From NCBI GenBank assembly GCA_940337035.1, contig CALNHX010005213.1:47397-111396 (forward strand): a stretch of DNA of 64,000 nucleotides, in the 5' to 3' direction. The notes beneath the pieces are model-generated. The model worked only from the letters and a program-made list of their open reading frames with translations, was not told the DNA's origin and ran no database searches. Both the position numbers and the translations under genes were made by a program. The stretch comes from Agriotes lineatus (taxonomy: Eukaryota; Arthropoda; Insecta; Coleoptera; Elateridae). Shown piece by piece: positions 23,744-34,640 of the stretch. Positions within the stretch are counted from its first letter, which is position 1, and each line of letters starts with the position of its first letter.

Positions 23744-25603
23744 ATGGTAAGTACCTACATACATATCAATCATATATCAATCAATACAGAGATAGTTACC
23801 TACATATTCTTAAATTGTATTAAGTAATAAAATTGTTATAATTTTTCTAGAACAGAAAAACGAAAAGGCTGTCGGGTTTTCAGTATCGAAAACAAAGTCT
23901 ACAAAAAAAGAAGAAAAGAAAAAACTGGCCAATACTTTAGAAAAATATTTGAAGCCAGAAAATGTGTCAGCGGAAGCATTAGAATCAAGCTCTAGTTCTC
24001 TTTCCGGGCCACTTAATGAGCCCTGCGTCCAAGAAGTCGAAATGGAAATTATGAGGGAAGATTCCGAATCTGGGGAAGAGAAGGTGACTTCATCTGACTC
24101 GCAGTCTCCAAAACCAGAGAGAAGAGAAGTTGGTGACGCTGAAGAAGCCAGCACGTCATCCTCATCAAGGCTTTCTGAACTAAAGAAATTTGGCTGCTCA
24201 TCAGATTCACAGCAGTCGCAGCAGGACACAGCAACCTCAGATGATCCTGGAGAGTGGCCTGAGATAATATCAACAACATTTAAAAAAAATTTAGTAGAAA
24301 GAGGACCTGTTCAGGTAACGCAATTTAATTTCCCAACTAATGAAAATGGTCGAAGGTTTTCGAAAAATATTTCTACCGTTCTCTTCCAAATGGAGAAGAA
24401 ATTAATAGACCTTGGTTAGTTTATTCAATAAAAAATAATGCAGTTTATTGCTTTTGTTGTACAATATTTGGCAAAATTAAAAACAATTTTTCGCAAAAGG
24501 AAGGTATTTCAGACTGGCAGCATTTGTCACTATTGATTTCAAGGCACGAAAAAAGTGATACTCACAATGCAAATGTTAAAAATCAGTTAGAACTTATAAA
24601 ATTGTTATCAAAACAACAAACTGTAAACCAGACGCAACTACGTTTGTTGAATGCAGAAGCAAAGCACTGGCATGCTGTGATTGAGAGAATAATTTTAATA
24701 ATACAATATTTGTCACGACAGTGTCTTGCTTTACGCGGGCAATATAATAAATTATTTGAAAGCAATAACGGTAATTTTTTAAAAGCTGTTGAGATGATCT
24801 CAAAATTTGATTCTGTTATGTCAGAACATGTGCTTCGGACTCAAAAGTCACAAAAAGGTGAAACACGAATGGTAAATTATTTAGGGGACAAAATTCAGAA
24901 TGAAATAATAGATGTCCATTGGTAACAAAATTAGAAATAATATTTTGGATTTAATTAGAAAATGTAAATACTATTCTATCATTCTTGACTGTACACCGGA
25001 TATTAGTCATATCGAACAAATGACTATAATTTTTAGATTTACAATGTTGAATGAGTCCTCAAAAAAAATTGAAGTACGCGAGCATTTTGTCCTATTAATG
25101 ATTCAACTGGAGTGGGTTTAAGTGAATTTTTAATGAATTTACTTTCAAAGTTGAATTTAAATATTTACGACATGCGTGGCCAAGAGTACGTTAATGGGGC
25201 AAATATGCGCGGCAAACATAATGGTTTCCAAAAAAAAATTAGAAATAAATCCGCGAGCATTTTTTGTGCCGTGCACAGCCCATACATTAAATTTAGTAGT
25301 GAACGATGCTGCTAAAGTTTCTTTTGAGACTTCTGGTTATTTTGATATAGTTCAAGAATTATTTGTTTTTTTTCCAAATATGTCAATAGCTCTTAGAATA
25401 TTACTCACGTTACCAGTTTCAGTTGCGTCTGGTGAGAGATCTTTCTCCAAACTAAAAATTATATGCGATCCACAATGTCACAAAACAGATTAAATAATCT
25501 GTCTATGATAGCAATAGAAAGCGACACGATGGATTCCATCGATTAAGAATTAGTAATTAAAGAATTTGCGGAGAAAAAAGCTAGGAAAGTTGCTTTTTTA
25601 TAA
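23744..25603 (+). pseudogene. hAT-B transposase (ZMYM/TTF-finger type), internally deleted
   Basis: ATG at 23744 is followed at once by a GT donor (23747) with an AG acceptor at 23850. Exon 2 then encodes the basic N-terminus seen in this family (SGFQYRKQSLQKK), a one-base shift, an acidic Ser-rich region (to 24300) and, across a frame change near 24417, a TTF-type finger with CFCC...F and a WQHLS..I..HEKSDTH block. Further on, in alternating frames, come the catalytic-domain pieces DCTPDISHIEQM, RGQEYVNGANM and PCTAHTLNLVVND. The large insertion domain is missing: FVFF joins directly to RILLTLPVSVASGERSFSKLK of the dimerisation domain. A shift within KII precedes LSMIAIESDTMDSID, a TAA, and the end at 25601-25603. 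Frameshifts and deletion make it inactive. Confidence 0.8.
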
Positions 25604-26587
25604 TTTTCTAAAAATATTTAGTTTTTTTATTAATTTTATTCCACTATTTTTTTTGTAAATTTTATTGTTAATAAAAATTTTTTAAAATTTTTGTTTTTCA
25701 CTTAAATTAATTTGATTTGTTACAGTTAAACTAGGTATGTACTACATAAAATTTATATTTTACAACAAAAATGTAAATTTTGGGGCGGCAAATTTGGCTC
25801 TGCACACAGGCGGCCATTGATGCTGGCGCGGTCCTGATTCTACAGTTAGATGTTATTTATGCATAGAGAATGATGGCAACGTTTTTGCATACCTTCTGTA
25901 AATTTAATACCTTTTAAATGGTTTCGATGTTCGTTTTGTTATTCTTTCTGTCTATCTTTTGTTCATTTCTTTTTTGTTTATTGTTAATAGTTATCGGTTG
26001 GTTATTAAATTAATGTATCAGAATTATGACACTATGATGTGCATTTTAATATTTTAACGGCATGTAAAAAGGCCTAACTTACTGTATGAACTTATTTTTA
26101 CAAAATTATGAGAAATGCAGGTCCGTATCTAAAAAATTTTTTGGTAATGATCAGAAAAAAGCACGAAACGTAATTAAACCATAATATGTGGCACATTGTT
26201 GAATTCAAAGTAACAAGGGCTTTGCAAATTTGGCATAAAAGAACCAGGACCGTATTTAAAAAAATGAAGTTTATGATGGTTTCTCGAAGACGAAACGTCG
26301 GATAAAAAAATTGATAACGTAGTCATTAAGTCCACTAAAAGTTGCTATAAAGAAGTTTAATCCGTTTCGCTCTAACTTTAATATTAACGCCAGAAAAAAA
26401 TAAAATACAAAATCCAAAAATTCCGTTGTTTTGAGATAATTCAAAAACGAAAAATCATATCAAGAATTTCTAAACGTAATTTTCTTAGTCCTTTAATTGC
26501 GCAACTTTCTTTCCATTTAACTAAATTTGTATCACTTACCATTACCGAGATCCCCATACTGGCCCTCCTTATCTTGGACACACTGTA

Positions 26588-26692
26588 TATCTATTGTTTT
26601 GAGATTTTACTTTCTACAATAATTAGAAACGTCCTTTAAAAATTGTTCAAAAATTACTTTATTGATTTAGTTTTCTGAATTTCTGAATTGTC
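26588..26692. repeat. 105-bp target-site duplication, right copy
   Basis: Matches 18122-18226 at 102 of 105 positions. Immediately downstream, the hAT-A reading frame (minus strand) is uninterrupted by insertion to about 27640. See the left copy. Confidence 0.85.
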
Positions 26693-27640
26693 CGATGAAA
26701 TAAGAGACATTTTTGACAGTGCTTTTAATATGCCGACGTATCTAAAACGCAAAGCATCCAATGCGCCGTCTCGGGAAGACCAGCGGGTTGAGTTTAATGT
26801 TTTCAATTACCTTTGATTATTCATAAGTTTCAGAGAAACTAACAAAGAAATTAAATGCCATCTCTTTATGCATGTCCGAAAAAAGTATAAACTCTCTGAA
26901 CTCGATCATAAAAGTTTCTAATTTCCTTTACCTTTTCACCGAATCATTCAAAAGTAAATTTAAATTGTGAGCTGCACAATGCACGTAGGGTGCCAGTGAA
27001 GAATTTTAGCTTGAACCCACACTCCGATCATATTCGCAGCACCATCGTAATCCTGACCACGCAACTTTCTTATTAGTAAGTTTTTGTCTGATAACAAAAA
27101 CATTATGTTATTAGCAAGTGCTTCACTAGTCTGATTTTTGACTTTTATAAATCCCAAAAAAGATTTTTTAATTTCTATTCATGTTGGTGTTGGTTGGTTT
27201 TCAATATTTATGGTATAACGAACTATTAAACTCATTTGATCTGTTTTGAGAGCATCTTGTGTTGTATCTACTATTACAGAAAAAATGGAGCAGTCCTAAT
27301 TTCAGAAATAATTTGATCTTGTACAGACTCTTCCAGGATTGAAATCATTTCGTTTTGAAGTGCTGGGCTCAAGTTCGTTATTAAATTGTTTGCCTTGGTT
27401 TCCAGTACTAAATTTTTTAGAACATTGTTATATTTTGGCAGTAAGTAAATTGTTGATAAAAACAGCCCCGGATTTTTATAGTCGGATTTTTCATGACCAC
27501 GAAAATGCATATTATATTTGGCTAGCATTACACACACTTCTATAATTCTTTCCAAAATGTATCGCCAAAATGATACCTCACGCCTAATAACTGCTTCATA
27601 CTCGGAATTATTGTTTTATTAGAAGCCATCTGTTATATAT
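26693..27640 (-). pseudogene. hAT-A transposase, catalytic segment
   Basis: Minus-strand pieces in order: SNKTIIPSMKQLLG (about 27630), then FRGHEKSDYKNPGLFLS, LSPALQNEMISILEE, VDTTQDALKTDQMSLIVRY (catalytic Asp region), KLRGQDYDGAANMIGV (second conserved Asp block), HP.CIVQLTI replacing the usual CAAH, and, past several frame changes, LNSTRWSSRDGALDALR. These are diagnostic of ZMYM1-like hAT transposases. The finger that should precede the first piece is absent. At 26692 the sequence enters the 105-bp duplication and the protein resumes at 18226. Confidence 0.75.
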
Positions 27641-28285
27641 TGCGCAACATTGATTGTGGTCATCTTTCTCTTCGTGTCAACTAACGGCCTTCTGTAAATG
27701 GTTCCAGTCGTTAAAACTAAGGTACTATATTTATACCAGCAAGGTTGTCCGCCATTTTGAGTTACGTTTTGAGTGGCCGAAAATTCAAATTCTAGTTACT
27801 AATTAGCATACCGTAAGTCGGAAAAACAACGATCACGTCATTTAATTTTATCCGTCTACAAAAACTGGGTTTTAAACAAATTAAAAGAAAGCAGAAAAAA
27901 TCGGAACGAAAACACTGTTAACTAACACGCAAGTGCTTCAAACTAGAGAACTTTAATATTACCTTAGTTCAAACAACAGTGACGATTGGCAGAACTGACA
28001 GATACGGTTGACAGCATAAAACAATACCTACACACTGTAGGTGTAGGTATAGATTTGAATAACCACACTTGGATGAAGACTGTAATTATAATTAGTATCG
28101 TAATGGACTGCACCAAAATTTAAATCAGAGTGCAGTGTTAGTCTGGATCGAGCAGTGCGTACTCGAATGGTTTCCAGTCTTGCTTGGTTGACCGACGACA
28201 GATCGCAGAAGAAGTCCCTGTGACACAAAATCTAGTGGGATAAGCTTGCCTGGTCTATAAAGTACTCTAGTTAAAACCATTTGAT
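27641..28285. other. Interval between hAT-A N-terminal exons and core
   Basis: The zinc-finger coding part of hAT-A would be expected here but cannot be recognised. The minus-strand open frame at 28028-28228 has no family resemblance. An unrelated insertion or a deletion may have replaced the finger. Confidence 0.35.
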
Positions 28286-28289
28286 ACTG

Positions 28290-28710
28290 TATACTTAACC
28301 TTGAAAAAAAAAAACGGCATGGCTGGCAATAACAAACGTTAAAAATTTGGGAGTAGTAAAGTCATGTTTTTTACTATTTTCATTACCATTTTCGTAATCG
28401 CAGGTACCTTGCTCTTGCTCTACAGTCTCAAAAAAGGTCCCAGGTATGTTCTGTTCCGTAGGATCATCAGAAAAATACTCAGTAACAGGAATAATAGACA
28501 AAAGAGGTTAATTAACATCGCAATCTAGTTCATAATCAGCTTCAATACTTAATAATTTAAATATTATACGTAAATTTATTACATACTTTTTTCGGAAAAA
28601 CAGTCAGATTTTGTAAATTGTGTATTTTTAGGAAATTTTCTTTTTTGTTCTTCCCGTTCAGCTTTTTTCTTTCTTTGAAGAGACCCTGATTATTCCTTTT
28701 GAGCACTCAT
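28290..28710 (-). pseudogene. hAT-A transposase, N-terminal exons
   Basis: ATG at 28710 (minus) opens MSAQKE, then a TAA, then SGSLQRKKKAEREEQKRKF, parallel to the N-terminus of hAT-B. A GTATGT donor follows at 28586. A second acidic exon, about 28535-28290, encodes TEYFSDDPTEQNIPGTFFE. Orientation and order fit the catalytic segment starting at 27640, so I infer one gene, now interrupted. The TAA in exon 1 alone would inactivate it. Confidence 0.55.
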
Positions 28711-28730
28711 ATCTATTAATAGAACCGGTT

Positions 28731-28857
28731 CACAGTCAAATGCCCGCCGTCAAAAGCCCGTCGGTCAAATACCCGAGAAGTGAAATGCCCAAGAGGTTAA
28801 ATGCCCGCTGGTCAATTTCCCGCTACTACTTAATCCCGCCGATCGTATTCCCGCCAA
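28731..28857. repeat. 16-bp minisatellite, eight diverged monomers
   Basis: Monomers of 15-17 bp with the pattern GGTCAAATGCCCG-ct are strung together (GTCAAATGCCCGC, GTCAAAAGCCCGT, GTCAAATACCCGA, GTGAAATGCCCAA, GTTAAATGCCCGC and so on). The layout resembles the arm minisatellite of the Foldback-like element at 47876, whose monomer is GGTCACAACGCCCAACTT. Confidence 0.8.
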
Positions 28858-29110
28858 ATATTTTTTAAACTTAAAAATATAACATTCCAAATTTTAACTG
28901 CAGTTTCTGTGGATACTCTTTGTTGTATAATTTCGTTTTAAAAGATGTACCTGCATTTCCATAGCAACCTGTGTTCAAGTTTATCAAGTAATACACGGTC
29001 CGGCAACGAAGCGGGGGTGGAAGATAGTTCTAAAACTATGAGAGTTATATGAATATTGTGTAGATAAAAGTTATAGGTACGAAGGTAGTGCACATTACTA
29101 AAATAGTTTT

Positions 29111-29425
29111 GATTATACAAGGTGTCTCAAAAAAGTGTGGCGAATCAAACTTACTTTTTTTTAATGGAATGCCTTATCTTTGGGTAGCATAAAAGTTTTT
29201 CATTGAAATACTCATCATTTTTATAAAGTTATGTGGATCTAACGTCAACTCTTTTGGAGATATTAACGATTTTATGCAAAATAATTCTGAACTTCTGGCG
29301 GCTGCTGTAAGCAAAAGAAAACAATTGAATGAAGAAAAGCACTACCAAAAAACTATAATTTTCGTGAACTACCTTTTAAGTGTAAAATGGTGGATCTGGG
29401 TATTAATTCTATACAGGGTGCTCAA
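29111..29425 (+). repeat. Dispersed repeat, copy 1
   Basis: Starts ACAAGGTGTCTC and ends TATACAGGGTGCTC. A diverged copy in the opposite orientation lies at 44209-44440: shared blocks include the start GGGTATTAATTCTATACAGG, TTTTCGTGAACTACCTTT against its complement in copy 2, and AACGTCAACTCTTTTGGAGA. Repeats of this build are common in insects; no coding function is seen. Confidence 0.65.
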
Positions 29426-29789
29426 AATTTGCAAATTTAATTGGAGATGTGACGCTAGTACGGTGGTCTTTTAGCGATTTATGTGACGCTTGGAAAATAC
29501 ACGTTTTTGGGGGTTAAAATGATTTTTTAGACACGAAAGCGTTTGGTGCTGTTACATCGCATACTTTTTGAAAGATCCGAATGTGATTTGGTGCTAGTTG
29601 GAAAGAGGATGAACCAACGCTCATCGTACTGGCTGGTTTTTGGGGTGTGCGATGCACAGGGGCCAAGTTACAGGGATAGAAACCTGAGGTGCATTTGTAG
29701 CAAATTAAATATTCGCATAAACAGGGAAAAAGAAAAAAATATCGAATTTTGTTTTTAGCAGTATGTGGATGAATCTGTGGATTTTTAAG

Positions 29790-31430
29790 AATTTTGCGGC
29801 TCAGGTGGATTTAGGGATTGCAACATGGGGAAACCTTTATAACTATTAGAAATACCCTTAGAATCAATATTTGTGTGAAATTCACTGTTTGGAGACTTTA
29901 TACGGGTCGACTGTATTTTTTAAGAGAATTCAGGGTGTGGGAACTGTGCGGTCCATGGGGATTTAGAGGCTGGAAAATGGGAAAAAACGTTAGAATTATC
30001 AGAAAAACATTAAAATCAATATTTGCGTGAAATTCGCTGTTTGGAAACCTTCTACGGGTCGATTATATTTTTTAAGAGAAATAGTGATGTGGGAATTTTG
30101 CGGTTCAGGTGGATTTAGTAGTTGCAAAATAAGAAAAACGTTCTAACATCAAAAAACATAAAAATCAATATTTGTGTGAAATTCGCTGTTTGGAGACATT
30201 CTACTGGTTCATTGCATTTTTTAAGAGAATTCGGGCTGTGGAAATTTTGCATCCCGTGTGGATTTAGAGGTTGGAAAATGGGAAAAACGTTGTAATTATC
30301 GGAAAAACACTAATATAAATATTTGTGTGAAATTCGCTGTTTGGAAACCTTCTACTGGTCGATTATACTTTTTAAGAGAATTTGTGATGTACGAATTTTG
30401 CGGTCCAGGTCGATTTGGGGGTTGCAAAATGTTGAAAAACGTTATAATTATCAGAAAAACATAATAATCAATATTTGGGTAAAATTCGCTGTTTGGAGAC
30501 ATTTTTTAAGAGAATTCGGGCTGTGGAAATTTTGCATCCCATGTGGACTTAGAGGTTGGAAAATGGGAAAAACGTTGTAATTATCAGAAAAACACTAATA
30601 TAAATATTTGTGTGAAATTCGCTGTTTGGAAACCTTCTACGGGTCGATTATATTTTTTAAGAGAATTTGTGATGTACGAATTTTGCGGTCCAGGTGGATT
30701 TGGGGGTTGCAAAATCAATATTTGGGTGAAATTCGCTGTTTGGAGACATTTTTTAAGAGAATTCGGGCTGTGGAAATTTTGCATCCTATGTGGATTTAGA
30801 GGTTGCAAAATGGGAAAAACTTTGTAATTATCAGAAAAACATTAAAATCAATATTTGTGTGAAATTCGCTGTTTGGAGACCTGCTGGCCGATGATATTTT
30901 TTAAGAGAATTTCGTGATCCAGGTGGATTTGGGGGTTGCAAAATGAGGAAACGTTATAATCATCAGAACAATTTTAAAGTCAATATTTGTGTAAAATGCG
31001 CTGTTTGGAGACTCTCTACGGATCGATATTCGGGATGTGAGAATTTTGCGGCCCAGGTGAATTTGGGGGTTGCAAAATAGGGAAGACGTTATAATTGTCA
31101 GAATAGCCTTAAAATCAAAATTTGTATGAAATTCGCTGTTTGGAGACTTTCTACAGATCGATATTCAGGATGTGGGAGTTTTGCGGCCCAGTTAGATTTG
31201 GGGGGTGCAAAATGGGGAAAACGTTATAATTATCAGAAAATCCTTAAAATCAATACTTGTGTGATATTCGCTATTTGGAGACTTTCTACGGGTCGATATT
31301 CGGGATGTGGGGTTTTGCGGCCCAGTTGGATTTGGCTGACGCAAAATGGGGAAAACGTTATCATTATGAGAAAGGCCGTATGGAGAATTTCTATTGGTAG
31401 ATTGTATTTCTTAAGAGAGTTTGAGATGCG
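29790..31430. repeat. Tandem array of 114-154 bp units, 11-12 copies
   Basis: The marker AAATTCGCTGTTTGGAGAC recurs near 29881, 30030, 30182, 30333, 30486, 30617, 30731, 30861, 31000, 31133 and 31268, with a decayed copy near 31380. Each unit also has CAATATTTGTGTGAAATTCG, a TTTTTTAAGAGAATT block and GATTT.GGGGTTGCAAAATGG. Full units are about 150 bp; the shorter ones lack the middle segment around CTACGGGTCGATTATAT. Copies at 30486 and 30731 share the same deletion, so subfamily duplication has occurred. Small open frames here follow from the repeat. Confidence 0.9.
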
Positions 31431-31739
31431 GTTGTGGGGGAGAGATTGCCTTATTTTCTCAATTTTTAAATAAGGAAAATGTGCATCTTTTTTCTTCTGG
31501 CCCTTTGTGGAATTGTAAATTTGCAAGTAAATAGTAAATAACGTACAGGATTTTATTTTTCTCTAACATGAATAATATTACGTGGGTTAAGGGCGTTGCC
31601 GCGTTGCACTTGTTCGCAGAATGGTAGTGGCCACTGGTAGGGTTGGGATGTTAGTGTCAGCTGTTTGTACTAAAACTTAATACGGGATTGTATTCATTAT
31701 CTGTAACCTCATTTTCCTTGCCGTGCAGAGGCTGGTGTA

Positions 31740-32068
31740 GAGTCCCTATATTAATAGAGTACTGCAAACCCGCCATCTTTGCTCCGAAAAAAAGGCGGGA
31801 AACTTAAAATGTCAAGGTGACGCGACGTTTTCAATTACAGTGTATTTTTCACGTTTTAAAGCAAATATGCACATCAACGATAATATTAGAAAAAGAGTTA
31901 CACTACACAAAGAAAAACGAAGCTGTAGTATAATACTACTTAGTTTCTTTAACAATTAGCATTTCATAACCTACAGCTTTTAGTTGTAATTCTTTTACGT
32001 TTGAAGTTTAGATCTGTGTTTACTGATTGTAAGTTGTATACAAGCAAGTACAATATATTTAAACGATG

Positions 32069-32117
<49 letters not shown>

Positions 32118-32534
32118 TAGTACCTACCTAATTCTACTTTCAAGGATTTTTATGTCACAATTATTTGATATTAGTGGCGCTCCTTTAAAATAAAAATCTT
32201 TTGTGATAATAGATCTTAAGAAATGAATTTAGTAAATGACTATTATTTATATTAAACAGAAACATGCAAATTGTAAACGTTTTACTCTTGAACATAACAC
32301 TTTAATATAATACATCTGACTGTACAGTCATTTTCGCAAGGACACGCATTGCAATGTTATAAACTTTTTTAATGTAGGTGGATTCTACTACCTCTAGGAA
32401 CATTACACGGTTTTACATTTGGAATGTTTGCTGCGATTAGCGTCTCGTGATTTTACAGTGTATCCGCCATATTTGGTCCCAAAATACAAAACACTGGCGC
32501 AATCAATTGCGGTACTCGATTAATAGAGGGACTC
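31740..32534. mobile_element. 0.8-kb non-autonomous TIR element, TAGAGTCCCT family
   Basis: Ends GAGTCCCTATATTAATAGAG at 31740 and its near-complement at 32506-32534 are inverted copies, with TA on both outer sides (31738-31739 and 32535-32536). Inner homology includes CCGCCAT followed by TTGG/TTGC. The terminal 8 bp equal those of the element at 12451-13783. Contains an (AT) microsatellite; no transposase. Confidence 0.7.
32069..32115. repeat. (AT)n microsatellite, about 23 units
   Basis: An uninterrupted alternating AT run inside the TIR element at 31740-32534. Confidence 0.97.
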
Positions 32535-32689
32535 TAGGCTGGCGCTTTATGCGCTGGCATCTGGCATAACAATGCTCAACTTGCCCCCTATTCAGGATAC
32601 AGAGTTGGTGCGCGCCTTTGGTGCTTGCGCAGTAACCATTGTGTAAGGTGTGTGTCTTGGTGATGTGTTGACTTTGTTAGTCTATCTCT

Positions 32690-32862
32690 TAGGTCTATGG
32701 TTCTGATTAGAGCACAGTTAATTTGGTGCCCAACTGTGAATGGTCTCATCGGGCCCGATTCCAATCGCCAAGGCTACGGAAAAATTCCGACCTCCGCGGG
32801 ATTCGAACCGAAGACTTGCTTAATGCAAGCCTGGCGCTTACCCAACTGCGCCACGCGGCATT
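32690..32862 (-). mobile_element. tRNA-derived SINE-like sequence
   Basis: On the minus strand from about 32862: GCCGCGTGGCGCAGTTGGGT contains a perfect Pol III A box (TGGCGCAGTTGG), and GGTTCGAATCC about 32 bp later is a perfect B box. The D arm pairs (GGCGC/GCGCC) and CTTGC/GCAAG can form an anticodon-arm-like stem, but the T-arm has two mismatches, position 33 is not T, and the acceptor ends do not pair. So it is tRNA-like rather than a functional tRNA gene. A non-tRNA body follows to about 32690. The right boundary and tail are not defined. Confidence 0.6.
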
Positions 32863-34640
32863 GTAATGCGGGATTGTTATAGAAAAAATTGATGGGGTCT
32901 TTAAAAATATAAATACACATATACTTATGTATATGTACGGAAAATGCAAAGTTACTTAGTTTAGACAATGTAAAAGCTAGCCAAATAAAAAATCCTTTTA
33001 AAGTATATGTATTGAACAATTAACACGAAACTAAAGATACATATCGACTAAACAACTGAAAGGGTATTCACATCTAATCCTTTTTTCACATTGCCCAGTT
33101 CCTTCTAATAAAATCATCTTCGCCCCAGTTCTTATATTTGCTATTAAAGCAAGTTTCATGAGTAAACAAAATAACTATGACCAATAATGTAGAGCCGCCG
33201 ATCGAATGGCCTGAAAATCTCAGAACTCCTTTAGAGCAGCTAATAAATGTAATAATAAGAATGACTCATATATGTAGTACATCTTCTAAAGTTATATAAA
33301 AAAATTTGAATGTAATATCCAATTCAACACCTTTATCTAATTGAAAATTAACATTAAAGTGTACAAAATGCTGAAAAGGTTCAAAACTATGCGTACTAGT
33401 GCGTACTACTTATTAATGATCTTCAGTAGAACTTCGCAGTAACGTTGCGCGTGGCGTATAATAAAAAATAATAATGCAGATGTGAACAATTTTAAAACTT
33501 CTTTATTTCTACCCCTTGTGAATTTTTCATATTTTACAAATTTATGCTAGACTTGAAAATTAACAAAATTCATTTTCAATGCATTAAAAGAGGTTGGTAA
33601 ATTGGAACTTCTGTAATTTTTTCAAATGGAACGTCCTGTATATTTTTGTGTTTTTGAAAATCCCTTTTAATGATCTTTCTTCTAATATGGTACTTCATAT
33701 ATCTAAGTTCATATGTTTTCCAGATATGCGTGTTTGAACATAGAAAACAATTTAAGCCCCTTAAGATGCTTTATTTCAAAGAATAAAAAGCAAACGCAGT
33801 TAAAATAATTATTTAAGCATATGATCTCTCCAAAAATAAGAACACAAAAGCAGGTTAAGAAAATATAAATTCAGTTAGTGTTGATATACAAGGAATAATA
33901 AACAGGAAAGTACGATAAATGCAGGAATACATTAAATCCACGGTCAAATAAAATCAGATTAAAAACAAACGCCAATACACCAAAAGCTTATACGTAATTA
34001 CATTAAATGTTCAAATAGTTCTCCTTTCCTGCTCTGAATATTAAAGCTATACAGAGAACTCATAATCAGCAAATATAATTATTTTTATTTATTTAAATGC
34101 AACACCCTGTGTATCCTGTATTTTTAAAAAGTACTTTTAATCAACTTTCTTCTGACATTTCATTCCCTCTCCCAAAATTCAATTGCTTTTCAGATTTAAT
34201 TTTCTCCTGCTTTTTTTCGTTTTTTTCTTATTTGTTATTTCTAGTTTTTAGTAGTGGCTGGATTTTTGTTTTCTAAACTTGGTTTTATCTTTTATTTGGA
34301 GAACTCAAGTGTTTAAATCATTATTTTAACGGCGTTTGTTTTTTATCATTTGAATTAAAGTATCTTAGGGGCTTAAAATATTTTTATATTCAAACACGCA
34401 TTTCGGAAGGGCGGCGGTAAACTCGTAACAAAATTTAAACCTTAGGCTTATCAACCGGCCAACTGGTAACCGAAAAAAGTCGTAACTCGACTACCTGCTG
34501 CCTAATTACATGCCATTTGCGATTATCGGCAGAAATCCCTGTGCTCTTTGCTTTCACAGGGATTTTCACTCAAATTCATTATAAAATGCAATATCTACGA
34601 ACGCAACATCAAAGTAAGTTTCATGGAAAATGTTAAGTTA
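32863..34640. other. AT-rich interval with short dispersed repeats
   Basis: No gene seen. Two related blocks, 33631-33720 and 34107-34200, share a CCTGTAT...TTTT...AATCCCTTTTAAT-like core followed by CTTTCTTCT and ATTTC or CTTCAT; a third, inverted copy lies at about 44105-44185. At 34430-34490 short CGTAAC/GGCCAACTGG phrases resemble those near 43950-44080. Confidence 0.5.

Larger units (their letters stand above)
21213..25835 (+). mobile_element. hAT-B element (4.6 kb) with 8-bp target duplication
   Basis: GATTCTAC occurs immediately outside both ends (21205-21212 and 25836-25843), the 8-bp duplication expected of hAT elements. Tips are AGGGCCGCGCCA at the left and the complement of AGGACCGCGCCA at the right. 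Subterminal GCACACGGGCGGCC on the left matches GCACACAGGCGGCC on the right. The element contains a ZMYM-type hAT transposase relic (23744-25603), three CCAAT-bearing tandem repeats, a hairpin and a 1.27-kb GC-rich minisatellite. Confidence 0.8.
20441..26586. mobile_element. Foldback element with about 0.66-kb arms, carrying hAT-B in its loop
   Basis: Left arm 20441-21100 and right arm about 25920-26586 are inverted copies at roughly 95 percent identity by eye. Tips are ACAGTGTGTCCAAGATAAGG and its complement; inner shared blocks include CGACGTTTCGTCTTCGAG and TTAGGCCTTTTTACATGCCG. TATA flanks the CAGTG/CACTG tips on both sides. Without the inner hAT-B the element would be about 1.5 kb, nearly all arm, and non-coding. 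It sits at the 3' end of the RTE LINE, next to the second copy of the LINE's target duplication. Confidence 0.8.

Noticed and set aside
28731..28857. CRISPR-like repeat-spacer array
   Set aside because: Monomers are contiguous without unique spacers and the sequence is clearly eukaryotic; a minisatellite explains it. The same applies to 47876-48482 and 52672-53138.
29274..31473. Small open frames repeated through the 150-bp array
   Set aside because: They are the same short segment repeated with the monomer and are not continuous across units.
32780..32862. A functional tRNA gene
   Set aside because: A and B boxes are perfect but T-arm and acceptor stems fail to pair and position 33 of the loop is not T, so a SINE head is the better reading.
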